Assembly (NCBI GenBank): GCA_023548195.1
Contig: JAJHZJ010000414.1
Location: forward strand, 1,635,676 to 1,699,675
Reading direction: 5' to 3'
DNA: 64,000 nt
From: Bettongia penicillata ogilbyi
Taxonomy: Eukaryota; Chordata; Mammalia; Diprotodontia; Potoroidae
Below the pieces are notes generated by a model. That model searched no databases. It worked only from the letters and a program-made list of their open reading frames with translations, and was not told the origin of the DNA. Positions within the stretch are counted from its first letter, which is position 1. The number at the start of each line of letters is the position of its first letter. Positions 53,394 to 63,408 of the stretch are shown here, piece by piece. The translations under genes were made by a program, and so were the position numbers.

Positions 53394-53432
<39 letters not shown>
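53394..53432. repeat. (CA)n microsatellite
   Basis: About 19 CA units, roughly 390 bp upstream of the 46-bp SEMA5B exon. Confidence 0.97.
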
Positions 53433-53435
<3 letters not shown>

Positions 53436-53817
53436 TATGTACGCACACATATATATTTTTATTCGTGTTAAACTTAAATAAACAAAAAAATGAACATTTC
53501 TATGTATACAGCAGAACACGAGAGGATTCAATATTAAAAATTCATATAACAAATCCTACACTTTGTTTTCAAAGCAACCCAGCTTTTGTATACTTCCTTC
53601 TAGTTTTCTTTTGTTCTCTGCTGTGCACTTTTTATTTTATTTTATTCCTCTCCCCCCACCCGACCTAGAAAGGTCATATATTTTTAAAGATAAGCTTGTT
53701 CATTGAGGGCTGCTGGTTGGGTGCCTGGAGTAGATGTGTCAGCTCCAGGTAGGTCATTATTTAAGCTATTTTTCAATGAATGTCACTTCTGATATCTTGC
53801 ATCTCTTATTTCCACAG

Positions 53818-53863
53818 GAACTATCTCTTCAGACTCAGCCTTACCAACGTCTCTCTCCTTCAG
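53818..53863 (+). CDS. SEMA5B: SEMA5B, third visible coding exon (46-bp sema micro-exon)
   Basis: A very short exon encoding the last base of Arg85 and residues 86-100, NYLFRLSLTNVSLLQ. It completes the VGARNYLFRL motif typical of the class 5 semaphorin sema domain and carries an NVS sequon at 95-97. The acceptor (TTTCCACAG) and donor (CAG|GTACAT) are good. The three coding segments sum to 300 nt, and this exon ends in phase 0. It is too short to be found by ORF length; it is recognised from the protein motif, the phase and the splice sites together. The following exon, which should carry the first sema-domain cysteines, was not found and probably lies beyond the window. Confidence 0.94.
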
Positions 53864-54109
53864 GTACATCCCCTTGTCTCAGCCCAATCCCTCTGTACCT
53901 TTCAATGCTCTGTGTGAGCTCTCTGCTTGCAACATCAAGATTGTGAGCAGGAAAAACTAGGTGGAATGTGTAGGAGATCCCAGAGATTAAATGGGGAATT
54001 CTGACCAATGGGAATCTTTGCTTCTTTCCTTAACTAAGCAACAGGAAAACCCCTGGAAAGTCAATCAGTTTGCTTTTCTAGACCTTAGTTCCAATATTTA
54101 GGGACAGAC

Positions 54110-54290
54110 CACTGGGTTGTAGAATATGGAAGACCTGAGTTGAAATTCTGTTCCATACACTTATTTGCAGTAAGACCCTGTGGGAGTCACTTCACCTTTT
54201 CCAGCCTCAGTTTCCTCATCTAAAAAATTAAGGAGTTAGATTCAGAGGTCTCTAAGGCCCCTTCTAGCTCTAAATATATGATACTGTGAT
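54110..54290 (+). mobile_element. CORE-SINE, sense
   Basis: GACCTGAGTTGAAATTCTGT, CTCAGTTTCCTCATCTAAAA and CTAAGGCCCCTTCTAGCTCT. Confidence 0.8.
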
Positions 54291-54355
54291 CTTTTTTGTA
54301 TTTATATCCCCAGTTTTCTGTCACATAATAGGCTTAATAAGTACTCATTGGTTGA
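54291..54355 (+). mobile_element. L2 LINE 3' tail, sense
   Basis: TTGTATTTATATCCCCAGTT and CACATAATAGGCTTAATAAG. Confidence 0.65.
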
Positions 54356-54424
54356 GAGCAAGGGGAAATCATATCTTTTTGGATTTATATTGCTTCCTAC
54401 AATATGCTAGGGGGAAGCTAAGTG

Positions 54425-54655
54425 GCTAGGTGGCACAGTGGAAAGAGTGCTGGGCCTGGAATCAGGAAGATCTGAGTTCAAATCCAGCCTCAGATTCTTA
54501 CTAGCTATGTGACCCTGGGCAAGTCACTTAACCCTGTTTGCCTCAGTTGCCTCATTTGTAAAATGAGCTGGAAAAGGCAAACCACTCCAGTAGCTTTGCC
54601 AAGAAAACCCTTAATGGGGCCATGAAGAGTCAGACACAATTGAAAATGACTAAAA
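54425..54655 (+). mobile_element. full-length CORE-SINE, sense
   Basis: AGGTGGCACAGTGGAAAGAG, TCTGAGTTCAAATCCAGCCT, TGACCCTGGGCAAGTCACTT and CATGAAGAGTCAGACACAAT; close to consensus throughout. Confidence 0.95.
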
Positions 54656-54674
54656 CAACCACAAAATATGGAAA

Positions 54675-54955
54675 AGATAATGATAATAACAATAAATGCT
54701 CACATTTATATAGCATCTACTATGTGCCAAGCACTGGGCTAAATGCTTCACAGTTATTATGTCATTTGATTCTCAACACAACCCTGCCAGGTAGGTGCTA
54801 TTATTATCCCCCCTTTTCAGATGAGGAAACTGAGGCAAACAGAAGTTAAGTGACTCACCCAGGGTCACACATCTAGTAAGTAACTGAGGTCACATTTGAA
54901 TTCCAGTGTTCCTACCTCCAGGTCTGGTGCTCTAGCTACAGTGCTTCCCAGCTAC
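54675..54955 (-). mobile_element. CORE-SINE, antisense
   Basis: ACTATGTGCCAAGCACTGGG, CAGATGAGGAAACTGAGGCA and CAGGGTCACACATCTAGTAA. Arranged tail to tail with the preceding sense SINE. Confidence 0.9.
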
Positions 54956-54957
54956 CC

Positions 54958-55150
54958 CTGATAATAATGGTTCCTAACTCCTAGGCTTGTTGTGAAAATC
55001 GAATGTGTTAGGCACTTTGCAAATCTTAAAGCGCTATATAAACGCTGGCTACTGTTATTATTATATAGTTATATAATATATAATTTATTATATGGAATAT
55101 AGTTACAATATATTATGATTATATTATTAAATGTTATAAGAATAATTTTT
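54958..55150 (+). mobile_element. SINE tail fragment and AT-rich expansion
   Basis: CTAGGCTTGTTGTGAAAATC and TATAAACGCTGGCTACTG, then a TTATTATTATATAG-type run. Confidence 0.65.
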
Positions 55151-55174
55151 ATTATTTCCCCAAACATGCTCTGG

Positions 55175-55515
55175 GTCTTTTCACCTTTATGCCCTTTTCT
55201 CTATGCCTAGAATGGCCTCCCTCCTCATCTTTGCTGATTGAAATCCTCTCCATCTCTGATGAATGCTCTGTCTTCCATGAAGCTTTTCCTGATCTTCTTT
55301 GGTCTTTCTCCTTATAGAAAATTTTAATTTTTATCTTATCAGTTCCCTGATCAAGTATTGTTTTCAGTGATAGTTATCTATGAACCATATTCCTCTACCA
55401 GACTGTAAGGTCCATGGGAGCTTCTATATTATATATATCGTCTAAACTTTGTATATTTCCTAGCACAATGTTCTACACACAGTATGTACTTAATAAATGT
55501 TTATTGGGTTGAATG
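55175..55515 (+). mobile_element. L2 LINE 3' end, sense
   Basis: CATGAAGCTTTTCCTGATCT, CAGACTGTAAGGTCCATGGG and GTATGTACTTAATAAATGTT. Confidence 0.85.
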
Positions 55516-55727
55516 CATGCGTACCTGTATCAACCAAAAGAGATGGTAATGGGAGGTGATGGGGAAGCATATGAAGCATATAGTCCAATCTGTGCTTTCA
55601 GAATATCCGTTGGCAGGGTGGAGGGTTGGATGGAAGCAGAGGCCCCTCCCAGCTCTAAAATTCTCTGATTTAGAGTGAGAAAATCTCCAAATCTGGGTTT
55701 AAAAGGAGGGACTATTGGATCTAGGTC

Positions 55728-55850
55728 TCAGGAACAAGGGGTATCCAAGTTCCTCATGTGATCTTTGTTCCGTAAAATTTGGATTGAGTCAAAAGGCCCC
55801 ATTTAGTGTGGCCTTATGATTGCAGGTTCCCCACACCTGACCTAGTCAAT
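55728..55850. mobile_element. deleted copy of the hAT MITE
   Basis: AACAAGGGGTATCCAAG, CCGTAAAATTTGGATTGAGT, CAAAAGGCCCC and GCAGGTTCCCCACACCTG follow the order of the full MITEs at 41400 and 57172 with the middle shortened. Confidence 0.6.
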
Positions 55851-55899
55851 GTGTCTATACCATAACTGAGAACTAATTATAATTTTCATATATGGTGCA

Positions 55900-56275
55900 G
55901 TTAATCTCTTATAGACTGAAGGAACTGGGCATATGTAGCCCGAGGCTCAGGGTAGGAGGAGGGATGTGTTATTTGCCTTCAAGTATCTGAAGGACTGGCA
56001 GGTGGAGATGGGATTAGATTTGTTCTCTCTGGCTCCAGAGGGCAGAACCAGGAAGCAGAGGGAGAGGTTTCAGAGACAAATTTAGTTCTGTCTTCCACAA
56101 AGACTTTTTAACCATTGGAGCTGTCCAAAAGTAAAACAGCCTGCCCCAGAGGTGGTGGACTCTTCCTTAGATAGACATCTTTAGGAAAGGGCTGGAAAAT
56201 CACTTGTCAGTATGTTATGGTAGGGATCCCTTTTGTGTGTGGTCTGAAGTCCCTTCCAGCTCTGAAATCTGCAAT
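55900..56275 (+). mobile_element. CR1/L3 LINE 3' end, sense
   Basis: GAAGGAACTGGGCATATGTA, TTGCCTTCAAGTATCTGAAG, GCTCCAGAGGGCAGAACCAG, GAGCTGTCCAAAAGTAAAAC and CTTCCAGCTCTGAAATCTGC. Confidence 0.85.
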
Positions 56276-56499
56276 GCTGTGCTTCATTTCTCCAAACTCA
56301 TCCCCCATTCCTCAAGTGTACAGGAAGGAAGTTGTAATAACACCTCTCTGCTTTTGAGCATTTTGCACAGATGGGGCTCGGATCTTAAGCAAGAGTGGGA
56401 ATTCATATTGCTTGGGATGATATCTCAACATTTTGTGGCTTCTGAGTGGGAATATAATCATGATATTTAGAGATGGAAAGGATATTAGAGATCATTAAC

Positions 56500-56665
56500 T
56501 AAGGACCATGGCTTGTAGAAGGAATGTTAAATTTAGAGTTGTAAGACCTGAGTTCAAACCCTAGCTCTGCCACTTAATTACCTGTGTGACTTTGGACAAG
56601 GTCCTTCCTCATTTGTAAAATGAGGTGGTTGGTAGAGTTGATTTCTAAGGTCCCTTCCGTGTCTT
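56500..56665 (+). mobile_element. CORE-SINE, sense
   Basis: GACCTGAGTTCAAACCCTAG, CCTCATTTGTAAAATGAGGT and TTCTAAGGTCCCTTCC. Confidence 0.85.
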
Positions 56666-56704
56666 CATTTATGGTCATTTATGCAGGGATTATTAGCTGT
56701 CATT

Positions 56705-56875
56705 ATGTTATTGACCTCCTTGGCAGTCTGGTGAAGCTTTTGAACAGACCTCTTTTTGGAACAATATTTTTAAATAATTGAAGGACGTTTTAAATTTTAG
56801 TAAGAGGTTACTGAAAATGATGATGTCATTTTTTCCCATCTAAATTCATTGATCCCCTAAAACCTTAGAGAACCT
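56705..56875. mobile_element. DNA-transposon-like fragment, copy 1
   Basis: GGCAGTCTGGTGAAGCTTTT, AACAATATTTTTAAATAATT, then GATCCCCTAAAACC. Words shared with 58622-58790 suggest the same family; the name is uncertain. Confidence 0.4.
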
Positions 56876-57025
56876 CTGATCTAGTCCAACTTTCTCATTT
56901 GACTGATGAGGAAATTAAGGACCAGACAGGGGAAGTGACCTCTGAAGTTAAGTAGGAAGTACATGGAAAAACCCAGGTACTGAGGTCTCCAAATCCAGTG
57001 CTCTTTGCCTCATGCCACACTGCTT
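56876..57025 (-). mobile_element. MIR-type SINE, antisense
   Basis: CTGATCTAGTCCAACTTTCT, GATGAGGAAATTAAGGACCA and CTTTGCCTCATGCCACACT. Confidence 0.8.
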
Positions 57026-57144
57026 CAGTTATTCTTAGCATTCCTAAGGCAGCTTTCCCCTCCACTTCTACAGCGCTTATCCCTCTGTTCACAATATCAC
57101 TGTTGGAGGTTGGGAGGAAAAAAGGGAAAAGTCATTCAGTCACT

Positions 57145-57500
57145 GAGCAAGCATTTATTAAATGTCTACTCCAGGGGTAGGGAATCCGTTGCCTCCAGGC
57201 CATATGTTCTAGGTCCTCAAGTGGGATCCTTTGACTGAATTCAAACTTCATAGAAGAAATTCCTTTAATAAAAGGATTTATTCTGTAAAGCTTGAACTCA
57301 GTCAAAAGGCCTCACCCAAGGATCTAGAAGGCCACATGTGGCCTGGAGGCCGCAGGTTCCCTATGCCTGGTCAACTCTGTCATAGGTACTATGATGGGTG
57401 TGGGAATATCAAGACAAAATGAAATAATCCCTCCCCTAAAAGAGTTTCGATTTCTACTAGGGGCTGGAAGGGGGACAATAGAGAGCTGGAGACAGGGACT
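57145..57500 (-). mobile_element. L2 LINE 3' end, antisense, split by a hAT MITE
   Basis: CAAGCATTTATTAAATGTC before the MITE; AACTCTGTCATAGGTACTAT and CTCCCCTAAAAGAGTTTCGA after it. Confidence 0.75.
57172..57369 (+). mobile_element. hAT-type palindromic MITE, copy 2
   Basis: A 198-bp element starting CAGGGGTAGGGAATCC and ending GCAGGTTCCCTATGCCTG, with long inverted arms (GGTCCTCAAGTGGG against CACCCAAGGATCT) and the centre TTTAATAAAAGGATTTATTC. Flanked by 8-bp near-identical target-site copies, GTCTACTC (57164-57171) and GTCAACTC (57370-57377). Confidence 0.88.
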
Positions 57501-57654
57501 GGACCTGTCCATATATATACTCTTAACTTGAAGTCGAACATTTGCCCTTCATTTCATTGGCATAGGGAATTCTTAAATGAGAAAGCTCCCTTTGCTGATG
57601 CTTGGCAGCAGCTTCTCTGTAATTCATAAATTTTTTTGTTGCTGTGTTTTTGGA

Positions 57655-57930
57655 GGAGGAAAGGCAAGACATTTGGGGTTAAGTGATTTGCCCAAGGTCA
57701 CACAACTAGAAAGTATCAAGTGTCTGAGGCAGGATATGAACTGGAGTCAGGAAGACCTGAGTTCAGATTAGCTGTGTGACCCTGAGCAAATTCTCTGTTA
57801 ACCTCTGTTTATCTCAGTAAAATGGAGATAATAATAGCCCCTACCTTCTTGGGTTGTGAAGATAAAATGAGATACTATTTGTAAAGTGCTTTGCAAACCT
57901 TAAAGTAAAAAATTCTAGCTATTGTTATTT
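57655..57930. mobile_element. antisense SINE fragment followed by sense SINE
   Basis: 57660-57740 antisense (CAAGGTCACACAACTAGAAA). 57744-57930 sense (GAAGACCTGAGTTCAGATTA, GTGTGACCCTGAGCAAATTC, TTTGTAAAGTGCTTTGCAAA). Confidence 0.8.
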
Positions 57931-58621
57931 AATTGGAGGGATCTGGGAACACTCGAACAACTGAGTTGATCTAGATATTTAGAAAACAATCAGGAAGCAT
58001 AACATTTATCCTAAGTCATCCTGACTTTAAATGATCCAGATAATACCTAGCATTAGGTCTCCAAAGGAGAGCTGGCTGGTCACCCCTATTGACTTAGACA
58101 ATCAGGGTCACAGCATATTTTGGAGATCCAAATCTTTAACCTGACCCACATCTACTATGACTGTCCCTCAGCAGAAGTGGAGAGGAGTAGATCTTAAAGA
58201 CCCCCAAGCAAGTAAACAAGCCTTCTCCATCTGGAGGCTGTGAGTATGGATGGATCCCTGCTTTTAGAAGCAATGCATTTCCAGGAATCATATCTTAAAG
58301 CAGAGCACCCTAAGGCAAAGTTCTGACTGCTCTCATGTTTAGTCCATTCAGTGGAAAGAGTTGGACCGGAAGGTAAACGTGAAATATAAAACAGCAAAAA
58401 ATTGGGCCCTCCCCTGTTCCACCGGCTAACAAGCAAACTTGTGCATGCCGTTACCCAGCAGGCAGGGATGCTAACAGCCTGGGAGATGATTCTTCCTCAA
58501 AGACTATCTCGAGAATGCATATCCTTCTGATTTCACAAATAAAGTCTGCCCCTGATCCCACAAAACAAACTGCCTGACCTGAAAACTGAGGTGGTTTTTA
58601 TTCAAAGATCTTGTAAAGATC
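57931..58621. other. unassigned ~0.7 kb with AATAAA signal
   Basis: No SINE, L2 or CR1 word recognised. AATAAA at 58538-58543 is followed by GTCTGCCCCTGATCCCAC. It could be an old LTR-like or other element; no terminal repeats or coding sequence identified. The minus-strand 80-residue ORF at 58194-58436 is not recognised. Confidence 0.3.
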
Positions 58622-58790
58622 ATCTAGTTTGGGGATTCTTAACCTTTTGTGTCAGGGATCACATTTGCCAGTATGGTCAAACCTTTGCAGAAAAACATTT
58701 TTAAATGCATGATATATAGGATCACCAAAAAAAAAATCAATTATATTGAAATCCAGTTATGAAAATAATTTTTAAAAGTTCCCCAACCTC
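58622..58790. mobile_element. DNA-transposon-like fragment, copy 2
   Basis: GGGGATTCTTAACCTTTTGT, CCAGTATGGTCAAACCTTTG, ACATTTTTAAATGCATGATA and TTATATTGAAATCCAGTTAT resemble a hAT-type mammalian element. Confidence 0.5.
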
Positions 58791-58934
58791 TGTTCTACCC
58801 CATTGCTCCCCTCTCTCCCTCTGGAAGGAGGCAAGCATTAATTATGTGTCATTATGAACCTCAGAATCTTGATGGCTCCTAACTTACCATCTTGAGGAAG
58901 GAAGCTGCTTGGAATGGTGGCAAGATTTCTATCA

Positions 58935-59125
58935 GAATGTAGTATGGCACAAAGGAAAGAACAATAACTCCGGAGTCAGAGGAGCTGGGTTCAAATTCTG
59001 ACACTCATGGTTACTACATGTGTGATTTTGGCCAAATCATTTAAACCTTCCTGGGCATCAGTTTCTTCATCTGTAAAAGGACTCAATGATCTCTGAGGTC
59101 CCTTCTAGCTCTAGAGATCTAATGT
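58935..59125 (+). mobile_element. CORE-SINE, sense
   Basis: GTATGGCACAAAGGAAAGAA, GCTGGGTTCAAATTCTGACA and TCAGTTTCTTCATCTGTAAA. Confidence 0.85.
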
Positions 59126-59149
59126 AATCTAATATGATATAATACAGTA

Positions 59150-59385
59150 AACTTATAACCTAAATGCTTTAAAACTGTCTCATTTGATCCTCACAATGAC
59201 CCTGAGAAGTAGGCCCTATTATTATCCCCATTTTACACATGGAGAAACTGAGGTAGACAGAGGTTAAGTGACTTGCTTAGGGTCAAATAGGTAATAAATG
59301 TCTGAGGCTGAATTGGAACTCAAGTCTTCTTGACTCCAGGCCCAATTCTCTATCCAGTGCACCACTTACCTACCTGCCTCTACCC
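59150..59385 (-). mobile_element. CORE-SINE, antisense
   Basis: ATTTGATCCTCACAATGACC, CATGGAGAAACTGAGGTAGA and TCTCTATCCAGTGCACCACT. Confidence 0.85.
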
Positions 59386-59424
59386 TCCCCTCCTTCAAGA
59401 CAATCTTACACTCAAAAGAATAAG

Positions 59425-59525
59425 TGAAGGGGCAAGTGATTTGCCCAAGACTGCACAGCTAATAAATAACAGAGCTGAAATTCACACCCCAGGTCGTACC
59501 CTCTGACTCCAAGTCCAGGGCATTT
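59425..59525 (-). mobile_element. MIR-type SINE fragment, antisense
   Basis: GGGGCAAGTGATTTGCCCAA and CTGACTCCAAGTCCAGGGCA. Confidence 0.65.
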
Positions 59526-60790
59526 ATCACTTCCTGTCATGCCTTATTTTCCTTCTCCAGCCCCCTTTGCCATCTTCCTCTCTGCATTTGGCCTGGGTGC
59601 CCACGATATAGTGCCTTCAAAGCATTCTATAGCTTCTGACCCCCTACCAGTGGATTTCCAAGAAGACCGTGGGCATCCCATCTGCCAGACTGTTCCCACT
59701 ACTTCCTTCAAAGCACTTAGATCAAAATTGATGCCCTCCAAAATGCCTTTCCTGACTATCAGCCCTCTATTCTGATCACTGATACTTAGTGTCTGTACCA
59801 GGCATTTGGGAAGCCTCCTTACCCAGATGTTCTAGGGGATAGACTGCATGGCTCCCCATCCATCAACCATTATTTCCTGGTCCTCAGCAGAGTGTCTGAC
59901 CTTATGATGGATGCTTTGGGGGATGTAAGAGTATGTATAAGGTGGGGCCCCTTCCTGTACAGTGCTGACCATCTGATTACTATTTTTTAAAATTTTGATT
60001 ATTTAAAATTTTTTTAATGTTTTATTTTTGATGAACATTGTTTTATCACATTATACAAATCCCAGGGTACTCCCACACAATGTGTGGTCCCCCAAACTGG
60101 TGAAATAAAATAACATTAAAAGTGTGACTGAGCCTGAGAGGCCCTGTGACCTGTCACTGCATTTATTCTCCATTTCTTAAAAGAAAGGATAGGCATCCTG
60201 ACAGCCCAGATGGGGAGACAAGCTCAACAAGGCAGAAATGGAGAACAACATAAGACAGCCTGTAATAAAGAGCTAGGCTGTCTGATTCTATCATTTACGA
60301 GTTCACAGATTTGGAGCTGGAAGGGACCTTTGAAGTCATTTGCCATCCAACTTCCTCATTGTAGCTGATTTTTAAAATAATGTTTTATGGATGGTTTTTA
60401 AAAAAACTCACTGTCACTTCCTAATAACTTTTCTCCTCCTCCTCCTCTCCTAACCACCGCCTCCATCAACAAGTAATGAGAGTCAAGCAAAATCAGTGAA
60501 CATATTGGCCCCACTGGATAATGCATCCTCTTTCTACCCCCATAGGCCTGCTTCACCATCAGGCCTCTGAAGTCATGATCCACGACTGCACTGAGCGGAA
60601 TTCTGAACCTTCCATGTTGTTTTCCTTTATACTGTTGCAGTCAGCTTGTTCTCCTAATTCTGATTGCTATGTTCTGTATGAGATCATCTAAGTCTTTTCC
60701 ACATTTCTCTAAATTCTCCATTTTTATCAATTCTTTTGTATAATAATCCATTAAATCTAAATGTTACTATTTGTGTAGCTTCTCAGTGGG
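59526..60790. other. mostly unassigned
   Basis: 59540-59800 may be a diverged sense L2 (AAAATGCCTTTCCTGACTAT). 59985-60060 is AT-rich. 60295-60365 is a MIR-type fragment (GGAGCTGGAAGGGACCTTTG). No exon supported. Confidence 0.35.
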
Positions 60791-61140
60791 CAGTCAACAT
60801 GTATGGAGCACCTACTAGATACCAGGCACTATGCTAAGCTATGGGGATAGAAAAAGAGACAAAAGATAGTTCCTGGCCTCAAGGAGCTTCCAATCTAATG
60901 GAGGAGACAACAAGTCAACCAATATACACAAAGCAAGCTATATGCAGGATAAATAGGAAGTAATTCAAAGAGAGAAGGCAGTAGAAAGCTTCCTGTAGAA
61001 AACGAAGTTTTTGTTGGAATTTAAAGGAATTGAGGGATGTCAGTAGTTGAAGAGGAGAAGAGAAAACATTCCAGGCATGGGAGAGAGCCAGAGAAAATAT
61101 CCAGAGTCAAGAGATGGAGTGTCTTGTTTGTGGAACAGCC
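60791..61140 (-). mobile_element. L2 LINE 3' part, antisense
   Basis: GGAGCACCTACTAGATACCA, CTCAAGGAGCTTCCAATCTA, CATTCCAGGCATGGGAGAGA. Confidence 0.85.
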
Positions 61141-61199
61141 ACTATATGTGAATGAATGAACCAACAAATAAACGTGTGTATGTATTTATGTGTAGTTAT

Positions 61200-61865
61200 A
61201 GAAATGCCATGTGTGTCACATACACACATAGGTATCTATAGACATTTGTACAAATGCATATATACACATGTATATGTCTGTGTATGCAAAATCTTTTACT
61301 TTTGTGGGGATATTGCCTAGCAGTACTATACTTGTCAAAGGATATGCATAATTCATTTTAACTTTTTTTCCCATGTAATTCCAAATTATCTTCCAGAACA
61401 GTTGGATCATTTCACAGCTCCATAAATGAGGCATTAGCTTTTCTGTCTTTCCTTCCTACCCACAGTAATCATTTTTATCTTTTGTCATCTTTGCCAATCT
61501 TAGAGGTGTGAGAGGTAAAACTTCCAAGTAGTTTCAATTTGCATTTCCCTTATTATTACTAATTTGGGATGTTCTTTTGTTTGTCTTTGGATAGCTTGTA
61601 TTTTTCTTTTTAAAAACTGCCTGTTTGTATCTTTTGAGCATTTTATATATTGGGGAATGCCTCTTTTTCTTATACGTTTGTATCGATTCCCCATCTATCT
61701 TGTTTTTCATGCCTTTAACAGAGACATTTGCTACAATGTTTCCTTTCTCCTCATAACTACTTCTCTTCTCTTCATTGATTTTGTTTTTACAGAAGCTTTT
61801 CAATTGTATGTAACTGAAATTGTCCATCGTATCTTTTATGATCACTTCTATTCCCTGTTCCTTGT
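61200..61865 (-). pseudogene. L1 ORF2 C-terminal relic, antisense
   Basis: Three minus-strand reading frames together resemble the end of the L1 ORF2 protein (endonuclease-reverse transcriptase of a non-LTR retrotransposon). 61845-61534 has QLKSFCKNKINEE and SIQTYKKKRHSPI. 61694-61500 has IREMQIETTWKFYLSHL. 61434-61216 has CEMIQLFWKIIWNYM and SIVLLGNIPTK. The order of these blocks matches the L1 C-terminal region, but frameshifts separate them, so the copy is dead. The catalytic domain is not included. An antisense SINE follows at 61885-61965. Confidence 0.8.
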
Positions 61866-61884
61866 TCCAGTGTTGTTATCTGTT

Positions 61885-61965
61885 CAGATTTACACAGGTA
61901 GTAAGTGACAGAGCTGGGAAGTGAACCCAGGCCCTCAGACTCCAAATCTAATTCAATAGGAGTTA
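61885..61965 (-). mobile_element. MIR-type SINE fragment, antisense
   Basis: CAGGTAGTAAGTGACAGAGC, AGTGAACCCAGGCCCTCAGA. Confidence 0.75.
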
Positions 61966-62276
61966 AGAGAGGGAAGAGATCAAGGAGGGCCAGAGGGATT
62001 TACCAAGACTTCCTTTACATATAAGCTCATTCTGTTTCTGTTAAGTTTTCTGTAGCTCAGTGCAAGAAAGTTTCTTAGGAGAGTAGAAGCAGGGATCAAG
62101 TCCTGAGGGAGAGTATAAGAAAATATGAGGACTGGAACTAAGTCAAACTCCAAAGCAAAATGTCATCCATTTTGTCCAAGGTTGCTGAATGTCCCAAGCA
62201 CATAGAAACATGGCCTCAATTTGATAATATTCGTCAGGACCCAAAATGGTCCAGCATTTGTTGATGACTCTGTTTG
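61966..62276. other. unassigned spacer
   Basis: Nothing recognised. Confidence 0.3.
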
Positions 62277-62545
62277 CACACAGGCAGCTAGGTGACACAG
62301 TGGACAGAGCGCTGCACCTGGAGCCAGGAAGATGCATCTTCCTGAGTTCAAATCTGGCCTCAGACACTTCCTAGCTGTGTGACCCTGGGCAAATCATTTA
62401 CCCTGTTTACCTCAGTTTCCTTATTTGTAAATGAAGTGGAAGAAATGGCAAATCATTCCAATATCTTTTTCAAGAAAACCCTAAATGAGGTAGCATTACT
62501 AAAGTCATCAGACAGAACTAAAACGACTGAAAAACAGCAACAAAA
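62277..62545 (+). mobile_element. full-length CORE-SINE, sense
   Basis: AGGTGACACAGTGGACAGAG, CTGAGTTCAAATCTGGCCTC, GTGTGACCCTGGGCAAATCA and CAAGAAAACCCTAAATGAGG. Confidence 0.92.
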
Positions 62546-62659
62546 TTTGCATGTAGTCTACACCCTCCTCCCCCTCACTTCCTAACACTACCCTGTCCTC
62601 TGTGGTGAGAGCATGACTATATTTACCGAACTAAAACCTGGCAGTGAAAATAAACCCAT

Positions 62660-62780
62660 TAAAGAGGCAATATTACATAGTGAACAAGAACTGGTCTTAG
62701 CATCAGGAACACTGGAATTCAAGTCTCTGAATTTGCACAGACTAGCTGTGTGGCCCTAGATGAGTCACTTAACCCTTTAA
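62660..62780 (+). mobile_element. CORE-SINE fragment, sense
   Basis: CTGGAATTCAAGTCTCTGAA and GCTGTGTGGCCCTAGATGAG. Confidence 0.75.
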
Positions 62781-62932
62781 TGCTCCACACAATTCTTACT
62801 AAATTTTAGAGAAGACGCTTACCTCCATAGGTAGGAGTTCCTCAAGTGGATTTCCTAACACTGATGGAATTACAGGGCCAGACCAAACAAAAAGAGAGAG
62901 AAAGATTATAAAGGAAGGGTTAAGGATTAGAT

Positions 62933-63180
62933 TGAGGCAGCTAGGTGGCTCAGTAGATAGAGTGCTGGGCCTGGAGTTAGGAACTCATGAGTTCAAATCC
63001 AGCCTCAGGCACTTCATACTGAGTGGCCCTGGGCAAGTCACTTAACCTCAATTTTTCTTAATCCACTGGAAGAGGAAATGGCAAATCCCTCCAATGTCTT
63101 TGCCAAGAAAACCTCGTGCACAGTATTGGTTTGCTATGGTCCATGGGGTCATGAAGAGTTGGACCCAAATGAACAACAGT
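62933..63180 (+). mobile_element. full-length CORE-SINE, sense
   Basis: AGGTGGCTCAGTAGATAGAG, ATGAGTTCAAATCCAGCCTC, GGGCAAGTCACTTAACCTCA and GTCATGAAGAGTTGGACCCA. Confidence 0.93.
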
Positions 63181-63234
63181 GATTAAATTGTGAGGGGAGA
63201 AGGAGAAGGCAAAGAAGGCTATAATTTCCCTGAG

Positions 63235-63335
63235 GGTAAGTTCTATGTCCTCCCTAAACCTTATATTTTCCCCAGCACTTAATACAGTGCTCAATAAATG
63301 TTTGCATAGTACACACAAGTGCTTAATAAGTGTTA
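63235..63335 (+). mobile_element. L2 LINE 3' tail, sense
   Basis: CCCCAGCACTTAATACAGTG and CTCAATAAATGTTTGCATAG. Confidence 0.75.
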
Positions 63336-63408
63336 TTTATTGGCAGAAAAAAAGGAAAAGGAATCCCCTAATAAATTATGGAATTTAAGACACTCTTAAG
63401 AGTGTCTG

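Larger units (their letters stand above)
50533..53817 (+). other. SEMA5B: SEMA5B intron (3,285 bp)
   Basis: Phase 2 intron between the GTAACA donor at 50533 and the TTATTTCCACAG acceptor ending at 53817. It contains an antisense copy of a dispersed repeat near 50.87-51.04 kb, a CA microsatellite at 53394-53432, and otherwise mostly repeat-poor sequence. Confidence 0.9.

Noticed and set aside
38018..53863. SEMA5A instead of SEMA5B
   Set aside because: The first 51 residues and the segments around residues 52-70 and 90-97 follow SEMA5B closely and differ from SEMA5A at many positions in my memory of both. Only the shared sema-domain motif fits both.
61200..61865. Functional gene on the minus strand
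   Set aside because: The reading frames match L1 ORF2 C-terminal blocks separated by frameshifts, so this is a dead retrotransposon fragment.
62277..62400. tRNA genes suggested by A- and B-box-like sequence
   Set aside because: These are tRNA-derived SINE heads (GGTGACACAGTGG, GAGTTCAAATC) followed by CORE and tail. They cannot fold as complete tRNAs.
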